64,000 bases of DNA, taken from NCBI GenBank assembly GCA_900318555.1, contig ONKX01000004.1, forward strand, positions 1-64,000, given 5' to 3'. The notes beneath the pieces are model-generated. The model searched no databases. It was not told the origin of the DNA and saw nothing but the letters and a program-made list of their open reading frames with translations. This DNA comes from an uncultured Prevotellaceae bacterium. Its GTDB lineage: Bacteria > Bacteroidota > Bacteroidia > Bacteroidales > Bacteroidaceae. Shown here piece by piece: positions 7,329 to 17,417 of this stretch (within the stretch, counting starts at the first letter, position 1; the number at the start of each line of letters is the position of its first letter). Position numbers and translations under genes: made by a program.

Positions 7329-9941
7329 TTACTTGATACTGACCTGTATCTTCTGCAAATCCTTATCGGCACTGGACGTGCCCAACATCAGTTCGTACTT
7401 GCCCGGTACGACACACATGGTATTCGTCTTGGCATCCCACGTCTCGAAACGTTCACGGGGAAGTTCGATGGTCACCGTCTTGGCCTCGCCGGGCTTCAGT
7501 GTGATGCGCTGATAACCACGCAGCGTCTTCAGTGGTCCTTCTTTGTCGGCCATGTGACGGATGTACACCTGCACGACCTCCGTTCCTTCTACTTTACCGG
7601 TATTACGAACCTGTGCACGAACTTTATAAGTATTGGTCAGTGGCAGGAACTGTGGCTTGCCGATTTTAAACGTCGTATAGCTCAGTCCGTAGCCGAACGG
7701 GAACAGCGTCTCGCCTTTGAAATAGCGGTAGGTGCGATTTTTCATCGTGTAGTCAAGGAAGTCGGGCAGATCATTCACGCTGCGATAGAACGTCAGCGGC
7801 AGTTTGCCCGAGGGGTTCACCTGACCCGTCAGCACTTCGGCAATGGCTTGTCCGCCCTGTTCGCCTGGATACCAGCCTTGCACGATGGCGTCGCACGACT
7901 GTAACTCAGGCACCAGCGCCATAGCACCGCCAGAGCAGTTGACGAAGACGATCTTCTTGCCGGCTTGATGCAACATGTGCAGCAAGTCGCGCTGCACTTG
8001 CGGCAATTCGATATCGGTGCGGTCACCGCCCTTGAATCCAGGTTCGTTGACCTTCATCTCCTCACCCTCCAGTCGTGGCGAGATGCCTCCGACGAATACG
8101 ATGGTCTTGGCGTTGCCTATCTGACTGAGCAACTGCTGGCTGGTGGGCGTCGCCTTCATACAAATGTCGAAATGAAGCGCTGCCAGTCCGTGTTCCTGTA
8201 TGTAGTCAATCTCTATGCGATAGTTCGTGCCTTTCTTCACCTTCAGTTCGGGCATGGCCTCCTGAATGCGCTGTCGGGCGGTCCACAGATTGACCAGCGT
8301 ATCACCGTTCACCAATACCCTTACCCTGTCCTCTGCAGCAACGCGCAGGTAGAGTGTCTCGTCTTCGGTGGGAATGAATGTGGCGTTATAGCGTGCCGAG
8401 AAGTTTTCCAGCTTGACGCCGGGAGCAAAGACCGTAGCTCCGCCATTGCTCAGATTGATGGGTTCCGACATGTGGACGGTGGTCACGGGGTTGCCCTTCA
8501 TCGTCGTGTTGTTCCAGTAGATGGCCTGCATGCCTTTCTGTCCCTTTGGCGAGCGTAGATGGTCGAAACGGCTCTCCAGAATTTCGCTCTTGGTGACGGC
8601 GCAGCCCTGGATGTAGCGGATATTTCCCAGTTGTTTACGCAGACCTTCGAGCACGGTAATGGTCTTCGTAGCCGAACCGCAGTAGTTGCCCCACTGCATG
8701 ATGCTGTCGTTGGCGTTCGGACCCATGATTATGATGTCAGATGGCTGATGGCTGGTGGCTGAAAGCGGCAGCACGCCGTTGTTCCTCAGCAGCACGACAC
8801 CCTCGCGGGCGGCCTGCAGCGCCAGTTGTTTGTGTTTCTTCGACGCGATGACCGACGACGGAATCTTCGTCCATTCCACCAGTTCGTCCTTGTCGAAGTC
8901 ACCCAGTTCGAAACGCGCTACCAGCAGGCGTTTCAGACTGATGTCAATCTGTTTCTCGCTGATTTCTCCGCGTTGCACGGCCGTAGGTAGCATCCTGTAT
9001 GCCGAGCCGCACTCCAGATCGGTACCGTTGTTGACGGCTTTGGCCGAAGCGGCAGCCAAGTCCTTCGACACGTTATGCAGTTCGGGCAGGAAGTCGCGTA
9101 TGGCCCAGCAGTCGCTGGTAATCAATCCCTTGAAACCCCATTCGTCGCGTAGTATCTGGCGTTCGAAGCGGGCATTGCCGCAACACGGCTGTCCGTCGAT
9201 GCTCTGGTAGGCGCACATCACCTCTGCCACGTTACCCTTCTGCACCACAGCCTTGAAGGCAGGCAGATAGGTTTCCCACAGGTCGCGTGCCGGCAATTGC
9301 TGTACGTCGAACGAGTGGCGGTTCCATTCTGGTCCGCTATGCACGGCAAAATGTTTCGCACAAGCCAGCAGTTTCTTGTATTTCGGCGTCCTCAGCAGGC
9401 TGGGCTTGCTGTTGTCGTACGGCTGTCCCTGCAGTCCGTTGACGACGGCCAGTCCCATCCGCTCCGTCAGGTAAGGGTCTTCGCCGTAGGTCTCTTGTCC
9501 GCGTCCCCAGCGTGGGTCACGGTAAATGTTGATGTTCGGCGTCCAGAACGACAGTCCCTGATAGCGTTGGATTTTTCCTCTCTTCTTGGCTTGCTGAGCC
9601 TTGACGCGTGCCTCGTCGCTGGCTGCTGAAAACACGTGGTACACCAGTTCGTCGTCCCATGTCGATGCCATCATCGTGGTGATGGGAAATACGGTGGCAA
9701 AGCCGTTGCGTGCCACACCGTGCAGTGCCTCGTTCCACCATTGGAACTGTGGAATGCCCAGACGCTCGATGGCTGGCGACGAGTCCATCATCAGCTTCAC
9801 CTTCTCGTCCAGTTTCAGTCTCCCTATCAGGTCGTCGGCACGTTGTTCAGCCGTCAACTGCGGGTTTTGATACGGCAACACCTGCGCAGTCAGCGCAGGT
9901 GTTCCCAGTATTAGTAATGTAGTTAAGAATAGTTTGTGCAT
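7329..9941 (-). CDS. GH3 beta-xylosidase/beta-glucosidase with PA14 insert
   Basis: 870 residues with a signal peptide (residues 1-20, ending LTAQ). The start at 9941 is chosen because it opens on that signal. The (beta/alpha)8 domain covers about 30-370, with the nucleophile Asp277 in T-S-D-C-W-A; S-D-C is typical of xylosidase-type GH3 enzymes. The alpha/beta sandwich domain is interrupted by a PA14 domain (~475-595). A fibronectin-III-like domain ends the protein (~780-865). Residues ~391-401 are encoded by a heptad array (8737-8769) in a loop before I-I-M-G-P-N-A-N. The gene begins 10 bases after nagB, so the two are probably co-transcribed. Cleavage of xylo-oligosaccharides is likely but another beta-glycoside is possible. 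Confidence 0.88.
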   Translation of the reverse strand: MHKLFLTTLLILGTPALTAQVLPYQNPQLTAEQRADDLIGRLKLDEKVKLMMDSSPAIERLGIPQFQWWNEALHGVARNGFATVFPITTMMASTWDDELVYHVFSAASDEARVKAQQAKKRGKIQRYQGLSFWTPNINIYRDPRWGRGQETYGEDPYLTERMGLAVVNGLQGQPYDNSKPSLLRTPKYKKLLACAKHFAVHSGPEWNRHSFDVQQLPARDLWETYLPAFKAVVQKGNVAEVMCAYQSIDGQPCCGNARFERQILRDEWGFKGLITSDCWAIRDFLPELHNVSKDLAAASAKAVNNGTDLECGSAYRMLPTAVQRGEISEKQIDISLKRLLVARFELGDFDKDELVEWTKIPSSVIASKKHKQLALQAAREGVVLLRNNGVLPLSATSHQPSDIIIMGPNANDSIMQWGNYCGSATKTITVLEGLRKQLGNIRYIQGCAVTKSEILESRFDHLRSPKGQKGMQAIYWNNTTMKGNPVTTVHMSEPINLSNGGATVFAPGVKLENFSARYNATFIPTEDETLYLRVAAEDRVRVLVNGDTLVNLWTARQRIQEAMPELKVKKGTNYRIEIDYIQEHGLAALHFDICMKATPTSQQLLSQIGNAKTIVFVGGISPRLEGEEMKVNEPGFKGGDRTDIELPQVQRDLLHMLHQAGKKIVFVNCSGGAMALVPELQSCDAIVQGWYPGEQGGQAIAEVLTGQVNPSGKLPLTFYRSVNDLPDFLDYTMKNRTYRYFKGETLFPFGYGLSYTTFKIGKPQFLPLTNTYKVRAQVRNTGKVEGTEVVQVYIRHMADKEGPLKTLRGYQRITLKPGEAKTVTIELPRERFETWDAKTNTMCVVPGKYELMLGTSSADKDLQKIQVSIK
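8737..8769. repeat. Heptad array inside GH3 gene
   Basis: About 33 nt of a 7-nt period, unit GCTGATG with variants. It encodes a Ser/His/Pro-rich loop (S-A-T-S-H-Q-P-S-D) that most GH3 proteins lack at this point. Confidence 0.55.
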
Positions 9942-9951
9942 ATTGTTGTTG

Positions 9952-10746
9952 TTAGAGTAAATTGTCCTTCTCGATGTCCTTGAAGTACTTGTATGTAGCA
10001 ACTTTCAGCTCATCGGTGGCAGGCTCGTCAGCCACGATGATGCCGTGAGGATGCATCTGCAAGGCAGAGATGGTCCACTCGTGCGTCACGGCGCCCTCAA
10101 TGGCTGCCTTCAGCGCGCGGGCCTTGTGGTGACCGTTCACCAGAATCATCACCTCCTTGGCGTCCATCACCGTTCCCACACCGACGGTCAGCGCCAGCTT
10201 GGGCACCTTGTTCACGTCGTTGTCGAAGAAGCGCGAGTTGGCAATGATGGTGTCCGTCGTCAGCGTCTTCACACGTGTACGGCTTGTCAGCGAACTATAT
10301 GGCTCGTTGAAGGCAATGTGTCCGTCGGGACCGATACCGCCCAGGAACAGGTCGATACCGCCAGCCTCCTTGATCATCTCCTCGTAGTGTGCACACTCGG
10401 CAGCCAAGTCCTTGGCATTGCCGTTCAGTATGTGGATATTCTCTTTCGGGCAGTCAATGTGGTCAAACAGGTTGCGGGCCATAAACGAATGGTAGCTCTC
10501 GGGGTGCTCCTCGGGCAATCCAACATACTCGTCCATGTTGAACGTCAGCACGTTCTTAAACGACACGCGGCCTTCCTTGTTGGCCTTCACCAGACAAGCA
10601 TACATGCCCTCGGGCGAACTACCCGTCGGCAGACCCAACACAAATGGTTTCTCCTTCGTAGGCTGTGCTTCGTTGATACGACGGATGACATGCTCCGCAG
10701 CCCACTGCGACATTTTCTGATAATCAGATTCAATAATAACTCTCAT
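9952..10746 (-). CDS. nagB: Glucosamine-6-phosphate deaminase
   Basis: 264 residues, the standard length. NagB converts glucosamine-6-phosphate to fructose-6-phosphate and ammonia in the cytoplasm. Catalytic residues fall at the same numbers as in the E. coli enzyme: Asp72 (N-M-D-E-Y), Asp141 and His143 ([10 protein letters not shown]). The phosphate loop L-P-T-G-S-S-P is at 39-45. A full-consensus promoter lies upstream and the GH3 gene follows by 10 bases. I see no nagA nearby. Confidence 0.96.
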   Translation of the reverse strand: MRVIIESDYQKMSQWAAEHVIRRINEAQPTKEKPFVLGLPTGSSPEGMYACLVKANKEGRVSFKNVLTFNMDEYVGLPEEHPESYHSFMARNLFDHIDCPKENIHILNGNAKDLAAECAHYEEMIKEAGGIDLFLGGIGPDGHIAFNEPYSSLTSRTRVKTLTTDTIIANSRFFDNDVNKVPKLALTVGVGTVMDAKEVMILVNGHHKARALKAAIEGAVTHEWTISALQMHPHGIIVADEPATDELKVATYKYFKDIEKDNLL

Positions 10747-10784
10747 AAGTCTAAAAATATTAAGTTTTTATTTCTTATCGCCTG

Positions 10785-10816
10785 CGAAGGTACGAAAAAA
10801 AAACGAACCCACCAAA
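10785..10816 (-). promoter_or_regulatory. nagB promoter
   Basis: On the minus strand TTTG (10816-10813), a 20-nt spacer and TACCTTCG (10792-10785), one base off the -7 consensus. The -33 box sits in the loop of the preceding terminator hairpin. Confidence 0.6.
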
Positions 10817-10832
10817 CGATGGGCCCATTTTT
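10794..10832 (-). terminator. Terminator of the aquaporin transcript
   Basis: On the minus strand a 7-bp stem (GGGCCCA pairing with TGGGTTC, two G-T pairs), an 8-nt loop, then a run of nine T. It lies 22 nt after the aquaporin stop. Confidence 0.6.
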
Positions 10833-10853
10833 TTAACTCTTAATTCTTATCTC

Positions 10854-11534
10854 TTATTTCTTCTCGGCGGGTTCGATGATCTTCCAGATGCAGGCTGCGA
10901 TTGCGCCACCGACGAAAGGACCTACGATGAAGATCCAGAGGTTGGCCAGAGCGGTGCCACCCTGGAAGATGGCAGGAGCCAGCGAACGTGCGGGATTGAC
11001 GGAGGTGCCGGTGTAGCGGATGCAGACGAGGTGAACCAATACGAGGCTGAGGCCGATGGCCAGACCTGCGAAGTTGTTGGTGGCACCATTGGTCTTGGCG
11101 GTAGCACCGAGTACGACGAGCACGAAGACGCAGGTGAAGATGATTTCAGCGAGCAGACCGCCGAGCACCGAGACATTGGCCTGAAGGTCGTTGGCACCCG
11201 TTCCCTCCATACCAGGAACATTGGCTACGAGGACAGCGAGCAGGGCACTGCCGATGAAGGCTCCGATGCACTGGAAGATGATGTACATGATACCCTCCTT
11301 GGCGTCCATACGGCCAGCGAGGATGCAGCCCAGCGTGATGGCGGGGTTGATGTGGCAACCGGAGATGCCGCCGATGGTGTAGGCCATAGCGACGACGGCC
11401 AAGCCGAAGGCCAGTGCGGTTCCTACCACTGCGGGGATGTTGTTGACGGGATCACAACCGAGGCTGACGGCAACACCGCAGCCCATGAGTACGAGCACCA
11501 TTGTGCCCACCATTTCTGCCAAATACTTTTTCAT
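10854..11534 (-). CDS. aqpZ: MIP-family aquaporin (AqpZ-like)
   Basis: 226 residues with six membrane segments and the two pore half-helices: H-I-N-P-A-I-T near residue 65 and S-V-N-P-A-R-S near 187. The arginine after the second NPA and the His of the first half (G-C-H-I-N-P-A) are features of the AqpZ water-channel branch rather than GlpF. It is the last gene of a minus-strand run that starts with the RND adaptor; the gap to the merR gene is 42 nt. A terminator follows. Confidence 0.92.
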   Translation of the reverse strand: MKKYLAEMVGTMVLVLMGCGVAVSLGCDPVNNIPAVVGTALAFGLAVVAMAYTIGGISGCHINPAITLGCILAGRMDAKEGIMYIIFQCIGAFIGSALLAVLVANVPGMEGTGANDLQANVSVLGGLLAEIIFTCVFVLVVLGATAKTNGATNNFAGLAIGLSLVLVHLVCIRYTGTSVNPARSLAPAIFQGGTALANLWIFIVGPFVGGAIAACIWKIIEPAEKK

Positions 11535-11576
11535 AGTGATTTTAGTTTTAATGTTTAATATTAAATGATAAAATGA

Positions 11577-11927
11577 TTACGTCAGAAAGTCCATCTGCTT
11601 TCTCAGCGACTGCAGCTGGGTGCGGATATCCATGAGACGCGTGATCACATCGGTCCTGCGGTCGGCACCATCGCGGTTGGCATTGATGATCTTCTTGGCG
11701 GCAGCCAGTTTGAAACCACGAACCTTCACCAGATTGTGGATGAGGCGTATCTGTTCGATGTCCTTCTCCTGATACTGGCGTATCTTGGCCGGTCCTGAGA
11801 CTTTAGGTTTCAGGTAGGTAAACTCCTTTTCCCAGTAGCGCAGGGTGCTCTCGTTGAGCCCAAACATTTCGGCTACCTCGTGGATGTTGTAGTACAACTT
11901 CAGATTTTTGTTTAAGTTCAATGCCAT
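11577..11927 (-). CDS. MerR-family transcriptional regulator
   Basis: 116 residues. A MerR winged helix-turn-helix occupies residues ~12-80 (Y-Y-N-I-H-E-V-A-E-M-F-G-L-N-E-S-T-L-R-Y-W-E-K-E, then the wing and R-Q-Y-x-x-x-D-I-E-Q-I). A short coiled helix finishes it (~95-116). There is no ligand-binding domain and no cysteine cluster, so no inducer can be suggested. This short MerR form is common in Bacteroidota, often beside envelope genes. It lies 12 nt after lpxA and probably shares its transcript; control of the linked efflux genes is inference only. Confidence 0.85.
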   Translation of the reverse strand: MALNLNKNLKLYYNIHEVAEMFGLNESTLRYWEKEFTYLKPKVSGPAKIRQYQEKDIEQIRLIHNLVKVRGFKLAAAKKIINANRDGADRRTDVITRLMDIRTQLQSLRKQMDFLT

Positions 11928-11939
11928 AGTCGTTGTATT

Positions 11940-12719
11940 TTAAATCTTTGTGATGATGCCAATATTCGTGTTGCGGATAAACTCGATGATGTGGCGGATG
12001 AAGGGTCCGTCGGGAACCTGCTCCTCTATCTGGTTTACCGCATCGAACAATGCTGTCTTGCTCATAAATACCAAGCGGTAGGCGTTGGCAATGTGCTTCA
12101 GCGTCTTTTCATCGACGCCGTGCTGACGTGCTACCTGCATGTTGACACCGCCATATTCCGCCTGCTTGGTGCAGATAATATATGGGGGCACATCCTTCGA
12201 GAAGGTCGTACCGGCCTGGATCATCGAACCCTGTCCGACACGCGTCTTGGCGTTCTCGATGACGCTGGAGGAGAAGATGACTCCGTCCTCGATGATGCAG
12301 TCGCCGGCAATCTTCGTGCCGTAGCCGAAGACGCAGCGGTTGCCGACTTTCGTGTCGTGGGAGATGTGGGCACCCTCCATCAGCACGTTGTCGTTGCCGA
12401 GGACAGTCTGGCAACCGGTGTGGGTGGCGCGGTTGATGACGACGTTTTCGCGGATGATGTTACCGTCGCCGATGATACATTCCGACTTCTCGCCGCGGAA
12501 CTCAAAGTCCTGGGGTAGGGCACCGATGACGCTGCCCTGATGGACCTTGTTCTTCGCGCCCATGCGCGTACCATTCATTATACTAACGAAGGGGAAGATG
12601 ATACAGCCGTCGCCAATGACTACGTCGTCTTCGATGTAGGCGAAGGGGAATATTTTACAGTTGTCGCCGATTTTCGCCTTTGGGCTGATTTCGGCTTTTG
12701 GACTAATTTCGCTTGCCAT
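11940..12719 (-). CDS. lpxA: LpxA-type acyl-ACP:UDP-N-acetylglucosamine O-acyltransferase
   Basis: 259 residues, the length of LpxA, which starts lipid A synthesis by O-acylating UDP-GlcNAc. The left-handed beta-helix is seen as [I/V]-G-x-x-x-x-I hexapeptide repeats over residues 1-190, followed by a helical C-terminus. The likely catalytic His is in G-A-H-I-S-H-D. The start at 12719 follows the oprM-type gene by 16 nt; the longer open frame overlaps that gene and has no support. The locus is unusual: lpxA normally sits with lpxC/fabZ or lpxD, so this could be a second copy with a modified role. Confidence 0.85.
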   Translation of the reverse strand: MASEISPKAEISPKAKIGDNCKIFPFAYIEDDVVIGDGCIIFPFVSIMNGTRMGAKNKVHQGSVIGALPQDFEFRGEKSECIIGDGNIIRENVVINRATHTGCQTVLGNDNVLMEGAHISHDTKVGNRCVFGYGTKIAGDCIIEDGVIFSSSVIENAKTRVGQGSMIQAGTTFSKDVPPYIICTKQAEYGGVNMQVARQHGVDEKTLKHIANAYRLVFMSKTALFDAVNQIEEQVPDGPFIRHIIEFIRNTNIGIITKI

Positions 12720-12735
12720 AATTATATTTTTTGAA

Positions 12736-14124
12736 TTATTTGCCGCCACCGCCGAGGGCTGTGTACAGCGATACAACTGACTGCATCTTGTTGAAGTCTG
12801 CGGTCGCCTTGTTCAACTCGGCTGTGAGCAGCTGGTTCTGTGCAGTGAGCACCTCCAGATAGCTCGAGCCACGGCTCCTATAGAGTGCCTTCGTGTCCTC
12901 GACAGTCTTCGTGAGCACTGCCACACGCTGAGCCTCAATCTTCGAGTTCTCGTCGTAGCCGCGATAGTTGACCAGTGCGTTTGACACTTCGTTGCCGGCT
13001 TTCAGAATGGCGTCCTGCCACGTGTTGAAGGCCTGCTCGTACTGCATCTTCTTCACCTTCAGATTGACGGTAAGGGCACCGCGCTGGAAGATAGGCTGTG
13101 TCAGCGAGCCAAACAGTGAGGCGAGCCACTTGCCGGGATTCAGGTTGCCGTTGCTGTTGGTGAAGGCCAGCGAGGCTCCGACGGTGATGTTCGGATAGAA
13201 CTGCGAACGGGCTGTCTGCACGTCGTGGAAGCACGATGCCAGCGCCATCTCTGCATAATGCACGTCGGGGCGGTTCTGGAGCAGGGCAACACCTACGCCC
13301 GTCGAGAATTCGGTGGGCAGTGCCTGCTCGTACAGTGTCGAACGGGGAATCTGCTGTCCCTGCTGTCCGATGAGCAGCGAGAGTGCATTTTCCGTAGCGC
13401 GAATCTGACGACGGAAGTCGTTGGCTTGTGTCTGTGTGGTCAGGTAGGCAGCCTCAGCACTCTGCACACTGATAGAGCGCACGCGGCCCAGCTGATGCTG
13501 CAATGCCATCATGTCCCACGTTTCCTTGGCCATTTTGCTCATTTCCGTCACGATGCGCAGCTGTTCGTCGAGCATCAGCAGCGTGTAGTAGCTGTTGGCG
13601 ATACCGCCGATGATCTGTGCGCGCACGGCCATCTGGTAGTCCTTCATGCCCAGCAGCTTCATCTGTGTGCTGCGTTTCTGCGACAGGATGTTGCCGAAGA
13701 GGTCCAGCGTCCACGATGCTGTAATGGGTAGCGTGTAGCTCTTGGTGGTCACTGACGGGTCGGTGTAGAGCGTCGAGATGGTTGCCATAGGACTCTGCTG
13801 ACCGATGTTTACGGCAGGCAGGAAGGCCAGCTTGGCAGCAGTCAGCATCGACTCATACATCTTTACGTTCAGCGCGGCATTCAGCAGGTCGGGATTGCGC
13901 TCCAGTCCTTGCTCGATGAGTGCCTGCAACTGGGGATCGGTGAACACCGCACGCCAAGGCAGGTTACCGAACGAGGCGGTGTCCTGTACGACCAGTGTGT
14001 CTATGTCGCTCACCGCATCGCGAACCAGTCCTTTCGTCTCAACGTCAGGGCGCTCGTACTTATTGTATACGCCGCAGCTGCTAATGAGCAACGTAGCGGC
14101 AGCAAATATCATAATCTTCTTCAT
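12736..14124 (-). CDS. RND outer-membrane factor lipoprotein (OprM/NodT type)
   Basis: 462 residues, TolC-like. A lipoprotein signal ends at L-I-S-S-C (Cys17). Two outer-membrane efflux repeats cover about 60-245 and 270-455, with the long coiled-coil helices that make the periplasmic tunnel. It forms the exit channel of a tripartite pump with the two genes just upstream; the gap to the pump gene is 6 nt. Confidence 0.92.
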   Translation of the reverse strand: MKKIMIFAAATLLISSCGVYNKYERPDVETKGLVRDAVSDIDTLVVQDTASFGNLPWRAVFTDPQLQALIEQGLERNPDLLNAALNVKMYESMLTAAKLAFLPAVNIGQQSPMATISTLYTDPSVTTKSYTLPITASWTLDLFGNILSQKRSTQMKLLGMKDYQMAVRAQIIGGIANSYYTLLMLDEQLRIVTEMSKMAKETWDMMALQHQLGRVRSISVQSAEAAYLTTQTQANDFRRQIRATENALSLLIGQQGQQIPRSTLYEQALPTEFSTGVGVALLQNRPDVHYAEMALASCFHDVQTARSQFYPNITVGASLAFTNSNGNLNPGKWLASLFGSLTQPIFQRGALTVNLKVKKMQYEQAFNTWQDAILKAGNEVSNALVNYRGYDENSKIEAQRVAVLTKTVEDTKALYRSRGSSYLEVLTAQNQLLTAELNKATADFNKMQSVVSLYTALGGGGK

Positions 14125-14130
14125 AGTCTC

Positions 14131-17100
14131 TTACTTCTCCAATTCATAATCTACGGGACGGTGAGCATACTGTGCTATCTCCGTTGCAACATCAGGATTC
14201 TCCTCCTCACCCTCGAACTTGATGGGTGAAATCTTCTCCTGCAGGCTCTGGAAGATGACAAACAGGCCGGGTACAACGATAATCTGGAACAACGTACCTA
14301 GCAACATACCACCTACTGCGGCAGCACCTAGCGTCTGGTTACCATTCTTACCTACACCCGAGGCAAACATCATAGGCAACAAACCAATGACCATTGCCAA
14401 CGACGTCATGAGGATAGGACGCAGACGGGCTGCTGCACCGAGGATGGCTGACCACGTAATGGCCATACCCATCTGACGGCGCTCTAGAGCGAACTGCACA
14501 ATCAAGATGGCATTCTTCGCCAACAGACCAATCAGCATAATGAGTGAAATCTGCATATAGATGTCGTTCGCGTGTCCGAACATCATCGTAAAGAGGAAAC
14601 AGCCAGCCAGACCGAATGGTACGGAGAGTACCACGGCCAGCGGCAGAATGTACGATTCGTACTGTGCCGACAGAATCAGATAGATGAAGATGAAGCACAG
14701 CAGGAAGATAATTGCTGTGGTATTCGACGCCTTCGCCTCCTCACGGGTCAGGCCTTGGTAGTCGTATGAGTAACCGGCAGGCAATATCTCGGCAGCCACA
14801 TCCTGGGCGGCCTTGATGGCCTCACCCGTCGAATAGCCGCTGGCCACCGTGGCTGTCACGTTGATGGACGTAAACAGATTGAAGCGGTTGATGTTGGCAG
14901 GACCGTAGACACGCTCCAGGCGGCAGAACTCCTGCACGGGAGCCATACCGCCCGACGTGCGGACATAGATGCTCTTCAGCGACTCAGGTGTCATGCGGGT
15001 CTCGGGCGATGCCTGGATCATGACGCGGTACAGCTTACCATAGGCGTTAAAGTTCGACGCATAGAGTCCGCCGTAATACCCTTGTAGCGTGCTCAGCACC
15101 ACTGCGGGCGACACACCTGCCTGCTTACACTTCGCCACATCCATATGCAGCATGTATTGTGGATAGTTGGGGTTGTACGACGTTTGTGCCGTCTGGAATT
15201 CAGGACGCTTGTTCAACTCAGCCAGATAGTCTTTGACGACGCCATAGAACCTATCGAGCGAGCCACCTGTACGATCCTGCATCACGATGGACACACCTGA
15301 GTTAGCCGAGAAACCGGGAATCATTGGTGGCGCGAAGGCCAGAACCTGGGCATCCTTGATATGTGCTGTCTTGATGAAGATTTGGGCAATGACACCCGTT
15401 GACTCCAGCGGATTCAGGAAGAAACGGTAGATGCCGTCACCCTGCCACAGACCGCTAATCTTCCACCACAGCCCCTTCTGACGCTCTTCAAACGGCTTCA
15501 ACTTGACGATAAACGTAGCCTGGTCGGAACCCGAACCGGCAATGAAGTTATAACCCTGAATCTGCTCACGGCTCTGGATGGCAGGGTCGGCAGCCAGGAT
15601 GGAGTCTACTTCGTCGATGATCTGACGCGTGCGGGCCACAGAGGTCGAAGGAGGCATCGTGATGGTACAGAAAATCGTTCCCGTATCCTCGTCGGGCACC
15701 AGTCCCGTTTTCGTGAACGCGAAGGTACCTACCAGTACCACAACACCCAGAATCACCGTAGTCAACACCGTGATGGGCTTGTGCACTAGTTTCTCGACAT
15801 TACCCTTGTATTTGCTTAAGATTTTGTCGTAAGCAGTATTGAATGCCATGTGGAAACGGTCTATGCGGCTCATCTTCTTCTCGTGCCCATGCTCATTATG
15901 CGGCTTCAGGAAAATGGCACACAACGCCGGTGACAGTGTCAGGGCGTTCAGTGCCGAGATGAAGATAGAAACGGCCATTGTCACACCGAACTCACGGTAG
16001 AACGAACCCGAAGTACCGCCGATGAACGACACGGGGACGAACACCGACGCCATTACCAGCGTGATAGAGATGATGGCTCCCGAAATTTCGTTCATGGCGT
16101 CGATAGAAGCAGTCAGCGTCGACTTATATCCCTGATCCAGTTTCGCGTGAACAGCTTCGACCACCACAATGGCGTCATCCACTACGATGGCAATGGCCAA
16201 AAGCAAGGCGGACAGCGTCAGCAGGTTGATTGAGAATCCGAAGATATTCAGGAAGAAGAACGTACCAACGAGCGACACCGGAACGGCAATCAGCGGGATG
16301 AGCGTCGAGCGCCAGTCTTGCAGGAACACGTAAATCACGATGAACACCAAGATTAGCGTGAACACCAGCGTGAACACCACCTCCTCGATGGACGCATACA
16401 GGAACTCCGTCACGTCGTAGTTGATCTTATACATCATGCCTGGCGGGAACAGCTTGGCCTGCTCTTCCAACTCAGCCTTCACAGCCTTGGCAATTTCATT
16501 GGCGTTTGAACCGGCAATCTGCTGCACCATACCCAGCACCGACGGCAGGTTGTTGTTGCGCATCGACACCGAGTACTGCTGACCGCCCAACTCAATCTTG
16601 GCCACGTCCTTCAATTTCAGTGTCTGACCGTTGGCATCGCTACTAATGATGATGTTGCCAAACTCCTCGGCAGTCTTCAGACGACCGGTGTAGCGCATCG
16701 AGTATTCGTAGGCCACATTCGACTCCTGGCCAAACGAACCCGGAGCAGCCTCAATGTTCTGCTCAGCCAGCACGTTCGAGATGTCCGAAGGCATCAGGTT
16801 GTATTGTTTCATCACATCAGGCTTCAGCCAGATACGCATCGAGTAGGTCTTCAGACCTGGCGACTGCACGTCACCGACACCCTGAATACGCTTGATGGCA
16901 GGAATGATATTGATATTCGAATAGTTCGTCAGAAACTCGTCGTCGTATCGGCCGTCAGAAGTCAGCGTAAACATCAGCACCTGTGATGACTGGCGCTTCG
17001 TCACCGTCACACCCATACGTGTTACTTCGGCGGGCAAAAGCGCCTGCGCCTGCTGCACACGGTTCTGAACGTTCACGGCACACATATCGGCATTCATGCC

Positions 17101-17388
17101 TTGGCGGAACAGCACACTAATTTGTGCCGAGCCGGCACCAGCCGTCGATGTGATATAGTCCATGCCTTCCACACCGTTAATACTCTCTTCCAACGGCACA
17201 ATGACGGAGTTTTTCACCGTTTCGGCATCGGCACCGGGATAGCTCGTCCATACCGCAACGGTAGGAGGCGCAATATTGGGGTACTGCTCAATAGGCAGCG
17301 ACACCAGGCCGATAATACCCAGCAGGACGATGAGGATTGAAATCACCGTCGACAGCACCGGTCGTTTGATAAATGTTGTAAAAGTCAT
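14131..17388 (-). CDS. RND efflux pump, hydrophobe/amphiphile (HAE1) family
   Basis: 1085 residues, AcrB/MexB-like inner-membrane pump driven by protons. It has twelve membrane segments in two halves with large periplasmic loops after TM1 and TM7. The proton-relay pair Asp-Asp in A-I-V-V-D-D-A-I-V-V-V-E (~residue 405) and the F-x-P-V-x-F-I-x-G segment are intact. The C-terminal ~45 residues form a charged cytoplasmic tail. It lies between the adaptor (29-nt gap) and the outer-membrane factor (6-nt gap). Substrates cannot be read from sequence. Confidence 0.95.
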   Translation of the reverse strand: MTFTTFIKRPVLSTVISILIVLLGIIGLVSLPIEQYPNIAPPTVAVWTSYPGADAETVKNSVIVPLEESINGVEGMDYITSTAGAGSAQISVLFRQGMNADMCAVNVQNRVQQAQALLPAEVTRMGVTVTKRQSSQVLMFTLTSDGRYDDEFLTNYSNINIIPAIKRIQGVGDVQSPGLKTYSMRIWLKPDVMKQYNLMPSDISNVLAEQNIEAAPGSFGQESNVAYEYSMRYTGRLKTAEEFGNIIISSDANGQTLKLKDVAKIELGGQQYSVSMRNNNLPSVLGMVQQIAGSNANEIAKAVKAELEEQAKLFPPGMMYKINYDVTEFLYASIEEVVFTLVFTLILVFIVIYVFLQDWRSTLIPLIAVPVSLVGTFFFLNIFGFSINLLTLSALLLAIAIVVDDAIVVVEAVHAKLDQGYKSTLTASIDAMNEISGAIISITLVMASVFVPVSFIGGTSGSFYREFGVTMAVSIFISALNALTLSPALCAIFLKPHNEHGHEKKMSRIDRFHMAFNTAYDKILSKYKGNVEKLVHKPITVLTTVILGVVVLVGTFAFTKTGLVPDEDTGTIFCTITMPPSTSVARTRQIIDEVDSILAADPAIQSREQIQGYNFIAGSGSDQATFIVKLKPFEERQKGLWWKISGLWQGDGIYRFFLNPLESTGVIAQIFIKTAHIKDAQVLAFAPPMIPGFSANSGVSIVMQDRTGGSLDRFYGVVKDYLAELNKRPEFQTAQTSYNPNYPQYMLHMDVAKCKQAGVSPAVVLSTLQGYYGGLYASNFNAYGKLYRVMIQASPETRMTPESLKSIYVRTSGGMAPVQEFCRLERVYGPANINRFNLFTSINVTATVASGYSTGEAIKAAQDVAAEILPAGYSYDYQGLTREEAKASNTTAIIFLLCFIFIYLILSAQYESYILPLAVVLSVPFGLAGCFLFTMMFGHANDIYMQISLIMLIGLLAKNAILIVQFALERRQMGMAITWSAILGAAARLRPILMTSLAMVIGLLPMMFASGVGKNGNQTLGAAAVGGMLLGTLFQIIVVPGLFVIFQSLQEKISPIKFEGEEENPDVATEIAQYAHRPVDYELEK

Positions 17389-17417
17389 GTTGATTTACTA
17401 TTTGACAATTCGATTAT

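Noticed and set aside
7188..7904. Plus-strand frame of 238 codons
   Set aside because: It is antisense to the GH3 gene for most of its length and begins in the hairpin; no domain is visible.
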